A stretch of DNA of 12,961 nt from Thermococcus sp. (GTDB lineage: Archaea > Methanobacteriota_B > Thermococci > Thermococcales > Thermococcaceae): positions 1 through 12,961 of the forward strand of contig JAMONK010000088.1 in the NCBI GenBank assembly GCA_027065835.1, read 5' to 3'. Of this stretch, positions 1 to 7,958 are shown in pieces. The translations under genes were made by a program, and so were the position numbers. Each line of letters opens with the position of its first letter. Position 1 is the first letter of the stretch. Below the pieces are notes generated by a model, which did not search any database, was not told the origin of the DNA, and saw only the letters and a program-made list of their open reading frames with translations.

Positions 1-8
1 CTCACCAT
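1..8 (-). CDS. Start codon of a gene running off the left edge (partial, product unknown)
   Basis: On the minus strand an ATG lies at 8-6, preceded by a GGTGAT Shine-Dalgarno motif (17-12) with the same four-base gap (counted from GGTGA) as the ahcY start in this window. A TATA-like box stands about 25 bases upstream of the SD. Only the initiator codon and five more bases are present, so nothing can be said about the product. The start is inferred from the promoter/SD arrangement. Confidence 0.5.
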
Positions 9-11
9 GTT

Positions 12-46
12 ATCACCTGCCCGAGAATTGGGTATCTCCTTAAAAG
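12..46 (-). promoter_or_regulatory. Archaeal promoter and SD for the outgoing gene
   Basis: On the minus strand TTTTAA occupies 45-40, immediately after the pcm stop codon (50-48). GGTGA begins at 17, about 25.5 bases from the centre of the TATA-like hexamer, which is the usual TATA-to-start distance in archaea. The transcript would then begin at or just before the SD, giving a leader of about nine bases. Confidence 0.5.
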
Positions 47-47
47 G

Positions 48-909
<862 letters not shown>

Positions 910-931
910 GATAGGTACATGTCGCGGAGGG

Positions 932-939
932 TTTATAAA
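932..939. promoter_or_regulatory. Palindromic TATA box shared by 5S rRNA and the divergent gene
   Basis: TTTATAAA is a perfect palindrome centred at 935.5. It predicts transcription starts about 25.5 bases away on each side: near 910 on the minus strand, where the 5S rRNA begins, and near 961-962 on the plus strand, where the ATG of the next gene lies. Purine-rich sequence flanks it upstream in both orientations (CGGAGG on plus, GCAAGA on minus), as expected for TFB recognition elements. No second TATA-like box serving either gene is visible in the 52 bases between the two starts. Confidence 0.75.
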
Positions 940-961
940 TCTTGCGGTGGTTCTCACGACG

Positions 962-2479
962 ATGGAAGACGAACTCATGAAGTTGCTCAACTGGGCGGGC
1001 GTCCGTGAACCCCTGACCCCAGCCAGGAGGATCCGGGAATTCCAGAGAACGCTACAGAGAGTAAAGAACGGAGAGGACGTGAGGGTAAGCGGATTCCTTA
1101 TAGGTAGAAAGCCTCCATACACCCCTGCCGATGCGGTTTACTGTCTCCTGTCACCGATACCTCCCTCCGAACTCCTCAGGCTTTCGGAGAAGGAACCCAG
1201 GGCTTATATTGTGCTGAAGATAACGGAGAGGACGGAACTGAGGGGCGATGTAAAACCCGGAAGATACGTGGTTGTGGAGGGGATCCTGGATGCCTACCGT
1301 TGGGGAAATCTCAGGATGATGCACTCGGTGAGCATTGAAGGGAGGGACTACTCCGAGTACTGGCTTGAGTACAAAAACGTCGCATTGAGTAGGGGTGAAG
1401 TTGAGGATCTCCTCTCCCAGACGCTTTACATCGGTGCGGAGATGCAGAGGGCCCTAACCTACGCCCTCTACGGAACCCCCGCTGTTTTAGGAGCGCCGGG
1501 AAACTGGGGGGAGGGGGTGGAGTTTGCGGTCTACCGGTACAAAGCCGAAAACGAACTCCTTGGCCTCTGGACGGCGCTCAAGTACCTCCATTCTCTTATC
1601 CCATGGGAGCTCCGGTTGAGGCGCGAGAGGTTCATCGAGGGCGTTGACCCGTTTCTCGACCTCGACCTGAGGCTCGGAAACCCCAATTCCAGGGGGCTGC
1701 GTTATTTCGTCCCGTACTCCAAGAGGAGCCTGCGCGGGATCCCCAAATGGGCCAGTAGGGAGCTGATGTACAAGAGGGCCGTGGGGCTGCTGCCCGAGAA
1801 CAGGGACGCGGATCCAACGGAAATGATAGCCAGGGTATCCGAGGCCCCCTTCGTCCTGGTTCCCTGGGAGGAGAGACCATACTACGAGAGGAACCGGGAG
1901 ATGGAGGAACTCATCCCCAATTTCATTGCCGCGATATTCCTCGGAAGAAGCAGGGTGAACTCCATGAACCCCGGTACGCTTGAGGACTTCAGGAGAAGGT
2001 TCATCAGGTGGCAGGAGGAGAAGAGGGGAGAATACGGGAAAAACTTCGAGGCCCTGATATCCCCCAGCGGATTGATGAACCCGTCACTCCGCTACCACCT
2101 CAACGTTCGCCTCTTCGGCTCGGCCGCACGCTTTGAAGGGGGTCTAAAACGATCAATATCGAGGGACGTCCTCAGGATAAACGACGCCGTGGTGAACGAC
2201 TGGATGACGGTTCTGAAGGATCGACCCGACGTGGCCATGAGGTTGCTGAAAGAATACGAGCGGTACATTCCAAGGGATGTGAGGGCGAATCGGGCCCTGA
2301 GGATGTTCAGCGACCTCGCATCCACCAGCCCCCAGGGGGAAGTTACGAGGGAGGAGTTCATGACGGCGCTGCTCGGTGCCGGGTTCAGCAGAGCCGATGC
2401 AGAAGAGATCATCGAAAGGTTCATAGCCGCGGGGTACATATACGAACCGTTCCCGGGCAGACTGAGGCTGGTGAAGTGA
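962..2479 (+). CDS. Uncharacterised protein, possibly a P-loop-less MCM-related protein with C-terminal winged helix
   Basis: Soluble 505-residue protein with no signal peptide or membrane segment. I do not recognise it as a whole. Residues about 38-125 look like an OB-type beta region. Residues about 143-177, SRGEVEDLLSQTLYIGAEMQ followed by RALTYALYGTPAVLG, recall the segment leading into the MCM ATPase core, but the expected P-loop GxxGxGK[ST] is absent (here GAPGNWGEG). Residues about 458-504, ending IYEPFPGRLRLVK, closely resemble the winged helix at the end of archaeal MCM proteins. The ATG at 962 is chosen because the TATA box at 932-939 predicts initiation exactly there, giving a leaderless message. 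An upstream in-frame ATG at 896 would lie inside the 5S gene. The stop overlaps the next start (TGATG), so it is coupled to RNase P component 4. The MCM link is inference; an unrelated wHTH protein is the alternative. Confidence 0.85.
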   Translation: MEDELMKLLNWAGVREPLTPARRIREFQRTLQRVKNGEDVRVSGFLIGRKPPYTPADAVYCLLSPIPPSELLRLSEKEPRAYIVLKITERTELRGDVKPGRYVVVEGILDAYRWGNLRMMHSVSIEGRDYSEYWLEYKNVALSRGEVEDLLSQTLYIGAEMQRALTYALYGTPAVLGAPGNWGEGVEFAVYRYKAENELLGLWTALKYLHSLIPWELRLRRERFIEGVDPFLDLDLRLGNPNSRGLRYFVPYSKRSLRGIPKWASRELMYKRAVGLLPENRDADPTEMIARVSEAPFVLVPWEERPYYERNREMEELIPNFIAAIFLGRSRVNSMNPGTLEDFRRRFIRWQEEKRGEYGKNFEALISPSGLMNPSLRYHLNVRLFGSAARFEGGLKRSISRDVLRINDAVVNDWMTVLKDRPDVAMRLLKEYERYIPRDVRANRALRMFSDLASTSPQGEVTREEFMTALLGAGFSRADAEEIIERFIAAGYIYEPFPGRLRLVK

Positions 2480-2859
2480 TGCGTATGTCAAAGAGGTCCA
2501 TAAGGGGGAGGGAGCAGAGGGAGAAGAGAAGGATAGCACGGGGGAGGATAGACGTACTCTTCACCCTTGCGGAGAGGGTATTCCCGTACGAGCCAGAGCT
2601 GGCCGATCGGTACGTTGAGATAGCACTCGCAGTCCAGCGCAAGGCCAAGATACGGATGCCCAGAAAGTGGAAGCACCGCTACTGCAAAAGATGTCATTCG
2701 TTTCTCGTTCCCGGCGCCACCGCAAGGGTACGGCTCAGAGGGGGACACGTAGTCACCAAGTGTCTGAGGTGCGGACACATCATGAGGTATCCCTACCTAA
2801 GGGAGCAGAAAGAGCGGAGAAAAAAGGGGACCTCCAAGAGCGTTCATTCTTCCCCATGA
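2479..2859 (+). CDS. rnp4: Ribonuclease P protein component 4 (Rpp21/Rpr2 family)
   Basis: Zinc-binding protein subunit of archaeal RNase P, the ribonucleoprotein that removes 5' leaders from pre-tRNA; it acts with Rpp29 on the specificity side of the RNA. The protein is about 126 residues and strongly basic. It has an N-terminal helical Arg/Lys-rich part (RGREQREKRRIARGRIDVLF), then a zinc ribbon with YCKRC and KCLRCGHIMRYP, giving two CxxC pairs 22 residues apart. Length and motifs match Pyrococcus Rpp21. The start ATG at 2479 shares its A with the preceding TGA stop. GGTGA at 2470-2474 is four bases before this ATG and ten before the in-frame ATG at 2485, so 2485 is equally plausible. The 3' end overlaps the convergent cyclase gene by 16 bases. 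Confidence 0.94.
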   Translation: MRMSKRSIRGREQREKRRIARGRIDVLFTLAERVFPYEPELADRYVEIALAVQRKAKIRMPRKWKHRYCKRCHSFLVPGATARVRLRGGHVVTKCLRCGHIMRYPYLREQKERRKKGTSKSVHSSP

Positions 2860-3422
2860 ACTATCGCAACCGCCCTGACGGGGCTGCCCGAACCGCCTTC
2901 TATCTTCAGCGGAAATCCTATGAAGGTGAACTCCAGCCCGATCAACAGGTCCAGGTTCACCAGATTCTCAAAGATGGGGACCTCATTCCCAAGGAAGATT
3001 CTGTGAACTATCTCGTCCCCGATGCTCATCCCGTCGGTTCCAACGGCCCTCACACCTTCATCCACTAGAAACTGGGCAACTTCGGGGGATAGGCCCCTAC
3101 CCCCGGTTAAAAGAAGAACTATCCTGCCCCCAACATCGACCTCCGGAAGCTCCTCCAGCAGAACCTCCCCCTCTCTCCCACGGAGATCAACGACGATTCC
3201 CTCCCCCATGAAGGACTCCAAGGGCATCTCGTCCACCGTTTTTCCTTCCGGGAGAAAATGGGCTGGGGCATCGACGTGTGTCCCTGAGTGCTCACCCATT
3301 TTCAGAACGTTCATGTAGTATCCGTCCCTGTCCATGACGGCCCAGAGTCTGATGCTTATCTCCGGGTCACCTGGATACCTTGGGGTGTCTTCTCCAATGG
3401 GGAGGGAGAGGTCAATTATCAT
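2844..3422 (-). CDS. Cyclase family protein (kynurenine formamidase-like metal hydrolase)
   Basis: A 192-residue soluble protein of the cyclase/KynB fold, metal-dependent hydrolases that include arylformamidase and isatin hydrolase. The diagnostic motif HSGTHVDAPAH spans residues 45-55. His45, His49 and Asp51 are the expected metal ligands and His55 the nearby catalytic His. The N-terminal DLSLPIGEDTPRYPGDP and C-terminal PLKIEGGSGSPVRAVAI strands are also typical. The ATG at 3422 is chosen because GGTGG lies nine bases upstream and the family begins with this DLSLP strand; an in-frame extension to 3470 would cross the TATA box. No kynurenine pathway gene is present here, so the substrate is unknown. 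It diverges from ahcY and overlaps rnp4 tail to tail. Confidence 0.88.
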   Translation of the reverse strand: MIIDLSLPIGEDTPRYPGDPEISIRLWAVMDRDGYYMNVLKMGEHSGTHVDAPAHFLPEGKTVDEMPLESFMGEGIVVDLRGREGEVLLEELPEVDVGGRIVLLLTGGRGLSPEVAQFLVDEGVRAVGTDGMSIGDEIVHRIFLGNEVPIFENLVNLDLLIGLEFTFIGFPLKIEGGSGSPVRAVAIVHGEE

Positions 3423-3460
3423 GGAACCACCAGCGGAATTATGCAAAAGAGAATAAAAAC
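3423..3460 (-). promoter_or_regulatory. Promoter and SD of the cyclase gene
   Basis: On the minus strand TTTTTATT lies at 3459-3452 behind a purine-rich CGAAGG element. GGTGG begins at 3431, about 25 bases from the TATA centre and nine bases before the ATG. The predicted leader is therefore only the SD and a few bases. Confidence 0.6.
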
Positions 3461-3560
3461 CTTCGCTCAATCAACACGAAGACAGGGCATAATGACCATA
3501 TCAAAACCTACCGCTTGCCATTTGGAAAACTTCAACGGTCCGCCCCTGAAACGGAACATC

Positions 3561-3597
3561 TTTTAAGCGACAACCCACTAATTCCCACGGTGATTCG
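3561..3597 (+). promoter_or_regulatory. Promoter and SD of ahcY
   Basis: TTTTAA at 3561-3566 is centred 25.5 bases before GGTGA at 3589-3593, which is four bases from the ATG at 3598. Transcription would start at about the SD, giving a leader of about nine bases. The divergent cyclase promoter is about 100 bases away. I see no clear operator, sRNA or riboswitch in the 3461-3560 stretch between them. Confidence 0.6.
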
Positions 3598-4863
3598 ATG
3601 GACTGCACGAGGGATTACTGCGTTAAAGACATCAATCTTGCTCCGGAAGGCGAGAGGAAAATAGACTGGGTCTCCAGGTTTATGCCGGTTCTCCAGACGA
3701 TAAGGAAGGACTTCGAGGAGAATAAACCCTTCAAAGGGGTCAGAATCGCGACGACGCTGCACCTTGAGATGAAGACGGCTTTCCTGCTTCTCACCCTTAA
3801 GGCTGCCGGTGCGGAGGTTTCGGCAGCGGCGAGCAACCCGCTCTCGACACAGGATGATGTGGTGGCCGCTCTGGCAAAGGCGGGGGTCAAGGTCTACGCG
3901 ATCCGCGGGGAGGACAGGGAGCAGTACTATGAGAACATGCACCGCGCTCTGGACATAAGGCCCAACATCATAATAGACGACGGCGCCGACATGATAAGTA
4001 CTGTCCACCGCGAAAGGCAGGAGTTAATAGACGAGATATGGGGTGCGAGCGAGGAGACGACGACCGGGGTGATAAGGCTCCGTGCCATGGAGAAGGACGG
4101 CGTGCTGAGGTTCCCCATCATAGCGGTGAACGACAGCTATACGAAATACCTCTTCGACAACCGCTACGGAACCGGCCAGTCAACGTGGGACGGCATAATA
4201 AGGACCACCAACCTGCTCGTCGCCGGAAAGAACGTCGTCGTTGTCGGCTACGGCTGGTGCGGCAGGGGAATAGCGATGCGCGCTCGGGGCCTCGGCGCCA
4301 CGGTTACAGTCGTCGAGGTTGACCCGATTAGGGCCTTGGAGGCGAGGATGGACGGTTTCCTTGTCATGGACATGAAGGAGGCCGCTAAGATAGGCGACAT
4401 CTTCGTCACCTCGACCGGCGATATCAACTGCATACGGCGGGAGCACTTCGAGGTCATGAAGGACGGCGTCATAATGGCCAACGCCGGCCACTTCGACGTG
4501 GAGATAAGCAAACCGGACATTGAGAGCCTGGCGGTCGAGATAAGCGAGCCGAGGCCGAACATAACCGAGTACAGGATGGCGGACGGAAGGAGGCTCTACC
4601 TTCTCGCTGAAGGCAGGCTGGTCAACTTAGCGGCTGCCGACGGCCACCCGGCGGAGATAATGGACATGAGCTTCGCTCTGCAGGCGAAGGCGGCCGAATA
4701 CATACTGAACAACCACGAGAGGCTTGAGCCGAGGGTCTACGTGCTCCCGAGGGAGATAGACGAGATGGTGGCGAGGATAAAGCTCGCCTCGATGGGGATA
4801 AAAATCGAGGAGCTCACCGAGGAGCAGAGGAAATACCTGGAGAGCTGGGAGCACGGAACCTGA
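3598..4863 (+). CDS. ahcY: S-adenosyl-L-homocysteine hydrolase (adenosylhomocysteinase)
   Basis: Cytosolic NAD-dependent enzyme that splits S-adenosylhomocysteine, the inhibitory product of methyltransferases, into homocysteine and adenosine. The 421-residue sequence is full length for archaeal members. It shows LHLEMKTA (His55), IIIDDGAD near 125-131, SEETTTG near 151-157 and [14 protein letters not shown] with Lys183 and Asp187. The NAD-binding turn [12 protein letters not shown] spans 213-224, followed by NAGHFD near 295-300 and [13 protein letters not shown] near 348-360. As in other archaeal enzymes it ends in ESWEHGT. The start has an SD (GGTGA) and a promoter at the right distance. It is followed by a poly-T stretch and then, 29 bases on, by trmO. 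It supports pcm and trmO, both SAM-consuming. Confidence 0.98.
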   Translation: MDCTRDYCVKDINLAPEGERKIDWVSRFMPVLQTIRKDFEENKPFKGVRIATTLHLEMKTAFLLLTLKAAGAEVSAAASNPLSTQDDVVAALAKAGVKVYAIRGEDREQYYENMHRALDIRPNIIIDDGADMISTVHRERQELIDEIWGASEETTTGVIRLRAMEKDGVLRFPIIAVNDSYTKYLFDNRYGTGQSTWDGIIRTTNLLVAGKNVVVVGYGWCGRGIAMRARGLGATVTVVEVDPIRALEARMDGFLVMDMKEAAKIGDIFVTSTGDINCIRREHFEVMKDGVIMANAGHFDVEISKPDIESLAVEISEPRPNITEYRMADGRRLYLLAEGRLVNLAAADGHPAEIMDMSFALQAKAAEYILNNHERLEPRVYVLPREIDEMVARIKLASMGIKIEELTEEQRKYLESWEHGT

Positions 4864-4868
4864 GTCCA

Positions 4869-4880
4869 TTTTTTTCTTTT
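4869..4880 (+). terminator. Oligo-T terminator after ahcY
   Basis: Seven T, one C, then four T follow the ahcY stop codon (4861-4863) by six bases. Archaeal RNA polymerase stops at such U tracts without a hairpin. Since trmO begins only 13 bases further on, termination may be partial, reducing rather than abolishing its co-transcription. Confidence 0.55.
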
Positions 4881-4892
4881 CGGGTGGTGGCC

Positions 4893-5549
4893 ATGAACCC
4901 CGAACCCTTCAAACTCGTACCCATTGGCCATGTGAGGAAGGAACCCGAGACCCACATCGAAATCCTGCCAGAGTTCCGGGAGGCAACCGAAGGCCTCAGG
5001 GAAGGCGACTGGGTTAAGCTCGTCCTCTGGTTCCACGAGAGCGACACGCCGGCGAGGAGAAAAGTCCTCAGGGTGCACCCCTACGGGAACCCGAAGAATC
5101 CGCTCACGGGGGTCTTCGCGACACGCTCGCCATACAGGCCGAACCCTGTGGCACTCTACACGGTCAGAATCCACCGCATCGAGGAGGGCAGGCTCTACAT
5201 AGACGAGATCGACGCCCTCGACGGGACGCCGGTCGTTGACATCAAGATTTTCGTCGAGCGCTACGACTGCCCCAAGGAGGTGCCGATAGAGGAGAGGGAG
5301 GCGGAGATACGGGCTGGGAGAATGATCGGTGAGGTGAATTTAATTCCGCGTAAGGAGGAGCACCTGGACGAGCTTGAGGAGGTTCCGCCCGAGGAGTACG
5401 ACGCGCTGATACTTGAGATAGGCCCGAAGACGACGATGCTGACTGCCAAAGAACTCGTCGAGCTCATCGATGCCCTCCAGGAAGTCTACGAGAGCCTGCC
5501 GGTGGAGATAAGGGACAAGCTCAGAAAACACGAAGGGCGCTCGCCGTGA
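4893..5549 (+). CDS. trmO: TrmO/TsaA-family tRNA (t6A37) N6-methyltransferase with C-terminal extension
   Basis: Member of the UPF0066/YaeB/TsaA family. Escherichia coli TrmO uses SAM to methylate N6-threonylcarbamoyladenosine at tRNA position 37; activity here is inferred from family. The core beta barrel covers residues about 5-150: IGHVRKEPET, then the signature GVFATRSPYRPNPVALYTV at 73-91 and DALDGTPVVDIKIF at 107-120. Residues about 150-218 form an acidic, mostly helical extension beyond the minimal TsaA domain. The ATG at 4893 is preferred over the in-frame GTGs at 4884 and 4887, because GGTGG (4883-4887) then serves as SD. It sits 29 bases after ahcY, which removes the SAH this enzyme would make. 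Confidence 0.88.
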   Translation: MNPEPFKLVPIGHVRKEPETHIEILPEFREATEGLREGDWVKLVLWFHESDTPARRKVLRVHPYGNPKNPLTGVFATRSPYRPNPVALYTVRIHRIEEGRLYIDEIDALDGTPVVDIKIFVERYDCPKEVPIEEREAEIRAGRMIGEVNLIPRKEEHLDELEEVPPEEYDALILEIGPKTTMLTAKELVELIDALQEVYESLPVEIRDKLRKHEGRSP

Positions 5550-5561
5550 AGCCCACGTAGA

Positions 5562-5576
5562 TCTTTTTCCCTTCTC
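5562..5576 (+). terminator. Pyrimidine-rich probable terminator after trmO
   Basis: TCTTTTTCCCTTCTC follows the trmO stop by about a dozen bases. The five-T run is short, so this is a weak call based on archaeal U-tract termination. Confidence 0.35.
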
Positions 5577-5712
5577 CATTCCGAGTTCAGGAATAGAGGA
5601 AGGGGTTACGAATGGGACGGGGCCCAGGTCCCCGGGGGAACGGCGGGCCCTAATGAGCGGGCCAAGCTCCCCAATGGCCTCAACCGTTGCCTTGAACTCG
5701 TTCCTGGCGGAC

Positions 5713-5731
5713 GTTCTGACGGGTTCTGACG
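5713..5731 (+). repeat. Short tandem repeat GTTCTGACG x2
   Basis: GTTCTGACG at 5713-5721 is repeated exactly at 5723-5731 with one G between. Two copies only; function unknown, and chance or replication slippage is possible. Confidence 0.6.
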
Positions 5732-5789
5732 ACAGGATGATGCCCCCGAAGGAGTGCGTCACGTGCAGAGCTGGAGCACGAACCTGAGC

Positions 5790-6698
5790 TCAGATCGGGT
5801 TAGTGCCCTCATCGGAGTACACCACGAAGCTCTTTCCGTTTTCTTTACCTTCGTAGACCCTCTTGAGGCTCTTCTTGATATCCCCGCATACCAGCACGAC
5901 CCTCTCGGGGTTTCCCCTCTGCGGGTAACTCAGAATCACCTCACGCTCCTGGGGGATACCGGTCCCCCTCAGAACCAGGCTGGGCACCTCACCCTCGATG
6001 ACCTCGTACTCAAAACGAGGCCCCACTGTAAGACGAGTCTTGACAACGGCGATTCTCTCGCCCCCTCCCGGTGAATACACACCCAGGGCAATGAAAAAGC
6101 CCAGCACGACAACAAGGAGGGGTATCAGGTAGTACGGCGCCGGGACCTTGTGGAGCAGCACATTCCAGTTGTCAAAGAGAAATGCGTATACGACAAGGCT
6201 CAGCAAGGCCGCAAGTCCGAATCCCATGGAGACGGATAGAAGATGGTGATACGTGGATGAGGCGATGTCGTCCGGTGCGACGCCCCAATCGGAGAGGGTG
6301 TTTACCCTGTCCCAGAGACGATCGACGTACATCCCGAAGAGCAGCATGATTATATAGCCGTGGACGTACCCCCATGAGACTCCCGTGCTCACGAAACCCG
6401 ACAGCTTTGGAAAGAAGGAGGTTAGTACACCGGCCGTGCTGAAGAGAAGGGGAACCATATAGACCAGCATCAAAGCCGAGACAACCCTACTCACCCGGTA
6501 CCTGAAGAGCAAGGCGAAAGAAACCAGTCCCAACAGGACAATTAGAACCCCCCGAACCGTCAGCTGGCCCGGGATACCGAGTGTGGAGATCGCGGTCTCA
6601 ACACCCTTTATGGAGAGCAGCGCATCGGCCGTCATCGGAATAAGGGGGGCGACCAGGAAGAACTTAAGCCCCAGGAGAACACTTTTCACGTGCACCAT
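5790..6698 (-). CDS. Six-helix membrane protein with C-terminal soluble domain (last gene of MoxR/DUF58 operon)
   Basis: A 302-residue protein I cannot assign to a family. Hydrophobic stretches suggest membrane helices at about 7-25, 48-66, 72-92, 106-125, 152-175 and 188-208. A hydrophilic loop (about 126-150, MYVDRLWDRVNTLSDWGVAP region) separates helices four and five. Residues about 210-302 form a soluble beta-rich tail (IAVVKTRLTVGPRFEYEVIE) ending near NGKSFVVYSDEGTNPI. Six helices put the tail on the same side as the N-terminus, probably the cytoplasm. The ATG directly follows the TAA of the DUF58 gene, and its SD GGTGAGG (6708-6702) lies within the end of that gene, so translation is coupled. 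Context implies a role with MoxR/DUF58; no enzymatic motif is visible. Confidence 0.88.
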   Translation of the reverse strand: MVHVKSVLLGLKFFLVAPLIPMTADALLSIKGVETAISTLGIPGQLTVRGVLIVLLGLVSFALLFRYRVSRVVSALMLVYMVPLLFSTAGVLTSFFPKLSGFVSTGVSWGYVHGYIIMLLFGMYVDRLWDRVNTLSDWGVAPDDIASSTYHHLLSVSMGFGLAALLSLVVYAFLFDNWNVLLHKVPAPYYLIPLLVVVLGFFIALGVYSPGGGERIAVVKTRLTVGPRFEYEVIEGEVPSLVLRGTGIPQEREVILSYPQRGNPERVVLVCGDIKKSLKRVYEGKENGKSFVVYSDEGTNPI

Positions 6699-7958
6699 TT
6701 ACCTCACCGTCATGATGGTTTTAGCCAGCACCGAGCTCACGCTCCCCTCCGAGGGATCCCAGTGAATAACCCTGGCCAGGGGGGAGAGCCTGACGGACAG
6801 TGCCCGTTTCTCAAGCTCAATGAGGGACACCGCACCGTCCTCAAAAACCGAGTAGGGTGATACATCAATGACGACGGCAGGGAGGCGTTTTCTGTAGGTG
6901 GAGATCACCGCGGTGAGGGAACCGGCGACGTCAGGGAAACCCTCCTCTATCAGGTTGGTCACGTATACGAGCAACGGGGTGTACTGGGCCACTATACGCT
7001 TTGTCTTTTCAACGGCGCTCCTGAAGCCCTCGGTGCTCCCCTCGATATGCTGGACCTCGGTCAGGGTGCGGAGTATGGAGTGAAACTGCTCGGATCCCGT
7101 GGACGGCATGAGAAGCTTACCGCTGCCGACGAGGTATAGCCCAACGTTGTAGCCGTGCTTCAGGAAGTAGTAGGAGAGGGAGGCCACCAGGCTGGCGGAG
7201 TACTCAAGGGGAGTCCCCAGGGTGCTTCCCACACCCATTCTCTCGGTGACATCGACGAGAAAGAAGACGGTCTTCTTGCCCTCACGCTCGTACTCGTTCA
7301 CCCTGGCCTCACCCAGCCGGGCGGTGGCCTTCCAGTTTATGAACTTCAGGGGGTCACCCGGAAGGTACTCCCGAATCTCCTTAAAATCCGTTGAAAGTGC
7401 ACCACGGACGGACTGGGCCGTTATGGGAACGGCGAGTTTCGACCTTCTTCTGGGAGCGCGAAGGTGCCGGGAGAGCACGAACTCCGGCATCACCGCCACG
7501 TCCTTCTCTCCCGTGAACACGGCGTACGTGGACTCCCTGACACCCAGAACGTGCTCACCGTAGACCTCCGTGGGTGGGAGGGTGTAGCGGCCCCTCCTCG
7601 GGAGCACGATGACGTACTCGTACTCAACCTCAAGCCTCCTGAGTCCCTTGAAGAAGGTCCTCACGTTGCTGCCCCCAACCAGGGACGCCTCCGGAGGAAG
7701 GGGATCCCTGATGACGACCCACCCCACACCCCTCTCCACAGATAGATTGACCCTGACCCTGATCTCCTCACCCACACGGTAAACCCTGCGGTCCGTGTCC
7801 TTTCTCACTCCGATGCCGCGCGGGCTTTCGATGACGAACCCAACAGCCAGCAGGGAGATCGGGAACAGTGCGTAGTAGGCAAAGTGTGGGCTGCCCACTA
7901 AGGCCGCTATGAATACGAACCAGAGTGACGTTGAGACGAGTTCCTTTACGGCGCTCAT
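6699..7958 (-). CDS. DUF58 domain protein with N-terminal membrane anchor
   Basis: A 419-residue protein of the DUF58 family, the usual partner of MoxR ATPases. Two hydrophobic N-terminal segments (about 10-25 and 26-43) form a hairpin anchor. A beta-rich region follows (about 55-150, with PRRGRYTLPPTEVYGEH). The DUF58 core STDFKEIREYLPGD, then KFINWKATARLGEARVNEYE, lies near 189-224. A von Willebrand A-like alpha/beta domain runs from about 230 (TVFFLVDVTERM) to the end. The metal-site motif DxSxS of true vWA domains is absent (DVTER). The ATG at 7958 shares one base with the MoxR stop (TGATG); a GTG at 7961 is an alternative. Probably links the ATPase to membrane or surface proteins; that role is inferred from family and context. 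Confidence 0.94.
   Translation of the reverse strand: MSAVKELVSTSLWFVFIAALVGSPHFAYYALFPISLLAVGFVIESPRGIGVRKDTDRRVYRVGEEIRVRVNLSVERGVGWVVIRDPLPPEASLVGGSNVRTFFKGLRRLEVEYEYVIVLPRRGRYTLPPTEVYGEHVLGVRESTYAVFTGEKDVAVMPEFVLSRHLRAPRRRSKLAVPITAQSVRGALSTDFKEIREYLPGDPLKFINWKATARLGEARVNEYEREGKKTVFFLVDVTERMGVGSTLGTPLEYSASLVASLSYYFLKHGYNVGLYLVGSGKLLMPSTGSEQFHSILRTLTEVQHIEGSTEGFRSAVEKTKRIVAQYTPLLVYVTNLIEEGFPDVAGSLTAVISTYRKRLPAVVIDVSPYSVFEDGAVSLIELEKRALSVRLSPLARVIHWDPSEGSVSSVLAKTIMTVR

Larger units (their letters stand above)
5550..5789. other. Gene-free convergent junction, open in one frame on both strands
   Basis: About 240 bases between the ends of trmO (plus) and the last gene of the long operon (minus). 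No RNA family is recognised. The minus strand has one frame without stops from about 5780 through the whole region (translation includes EPVRTSARNEFKATVEAIGE), and the plus strand is open from 5581 to a TGA near 5786 (includes STVALNSFLADVLTGSDDRM). Neither has an SD or promoter I can support. GC-rich inverted segments occur: GGGCCC at 5620-5625 and again at 5645-5650. It may be a gene remnant, an unrecognised structured RNA or chance openness in GC-rich DNA. Confidence 0.4.

Noticed and set aside
3461..3560. Possible SAH/SAM-sensing leader between the cyclase gene and ahcY
   Set aside because: Both predicted leaders are only about nine bases, so this stretch is upstream of both transcripts; no known riboswitch pattern is visible.
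5731..5790. Possible box C/D sRNA (ATGATG ... CTGA on plus strand)
   Set aside because: The C box is imperfect (ATGATGC) and no convincing D'/C' pair lies between, so the call cannot be supported.
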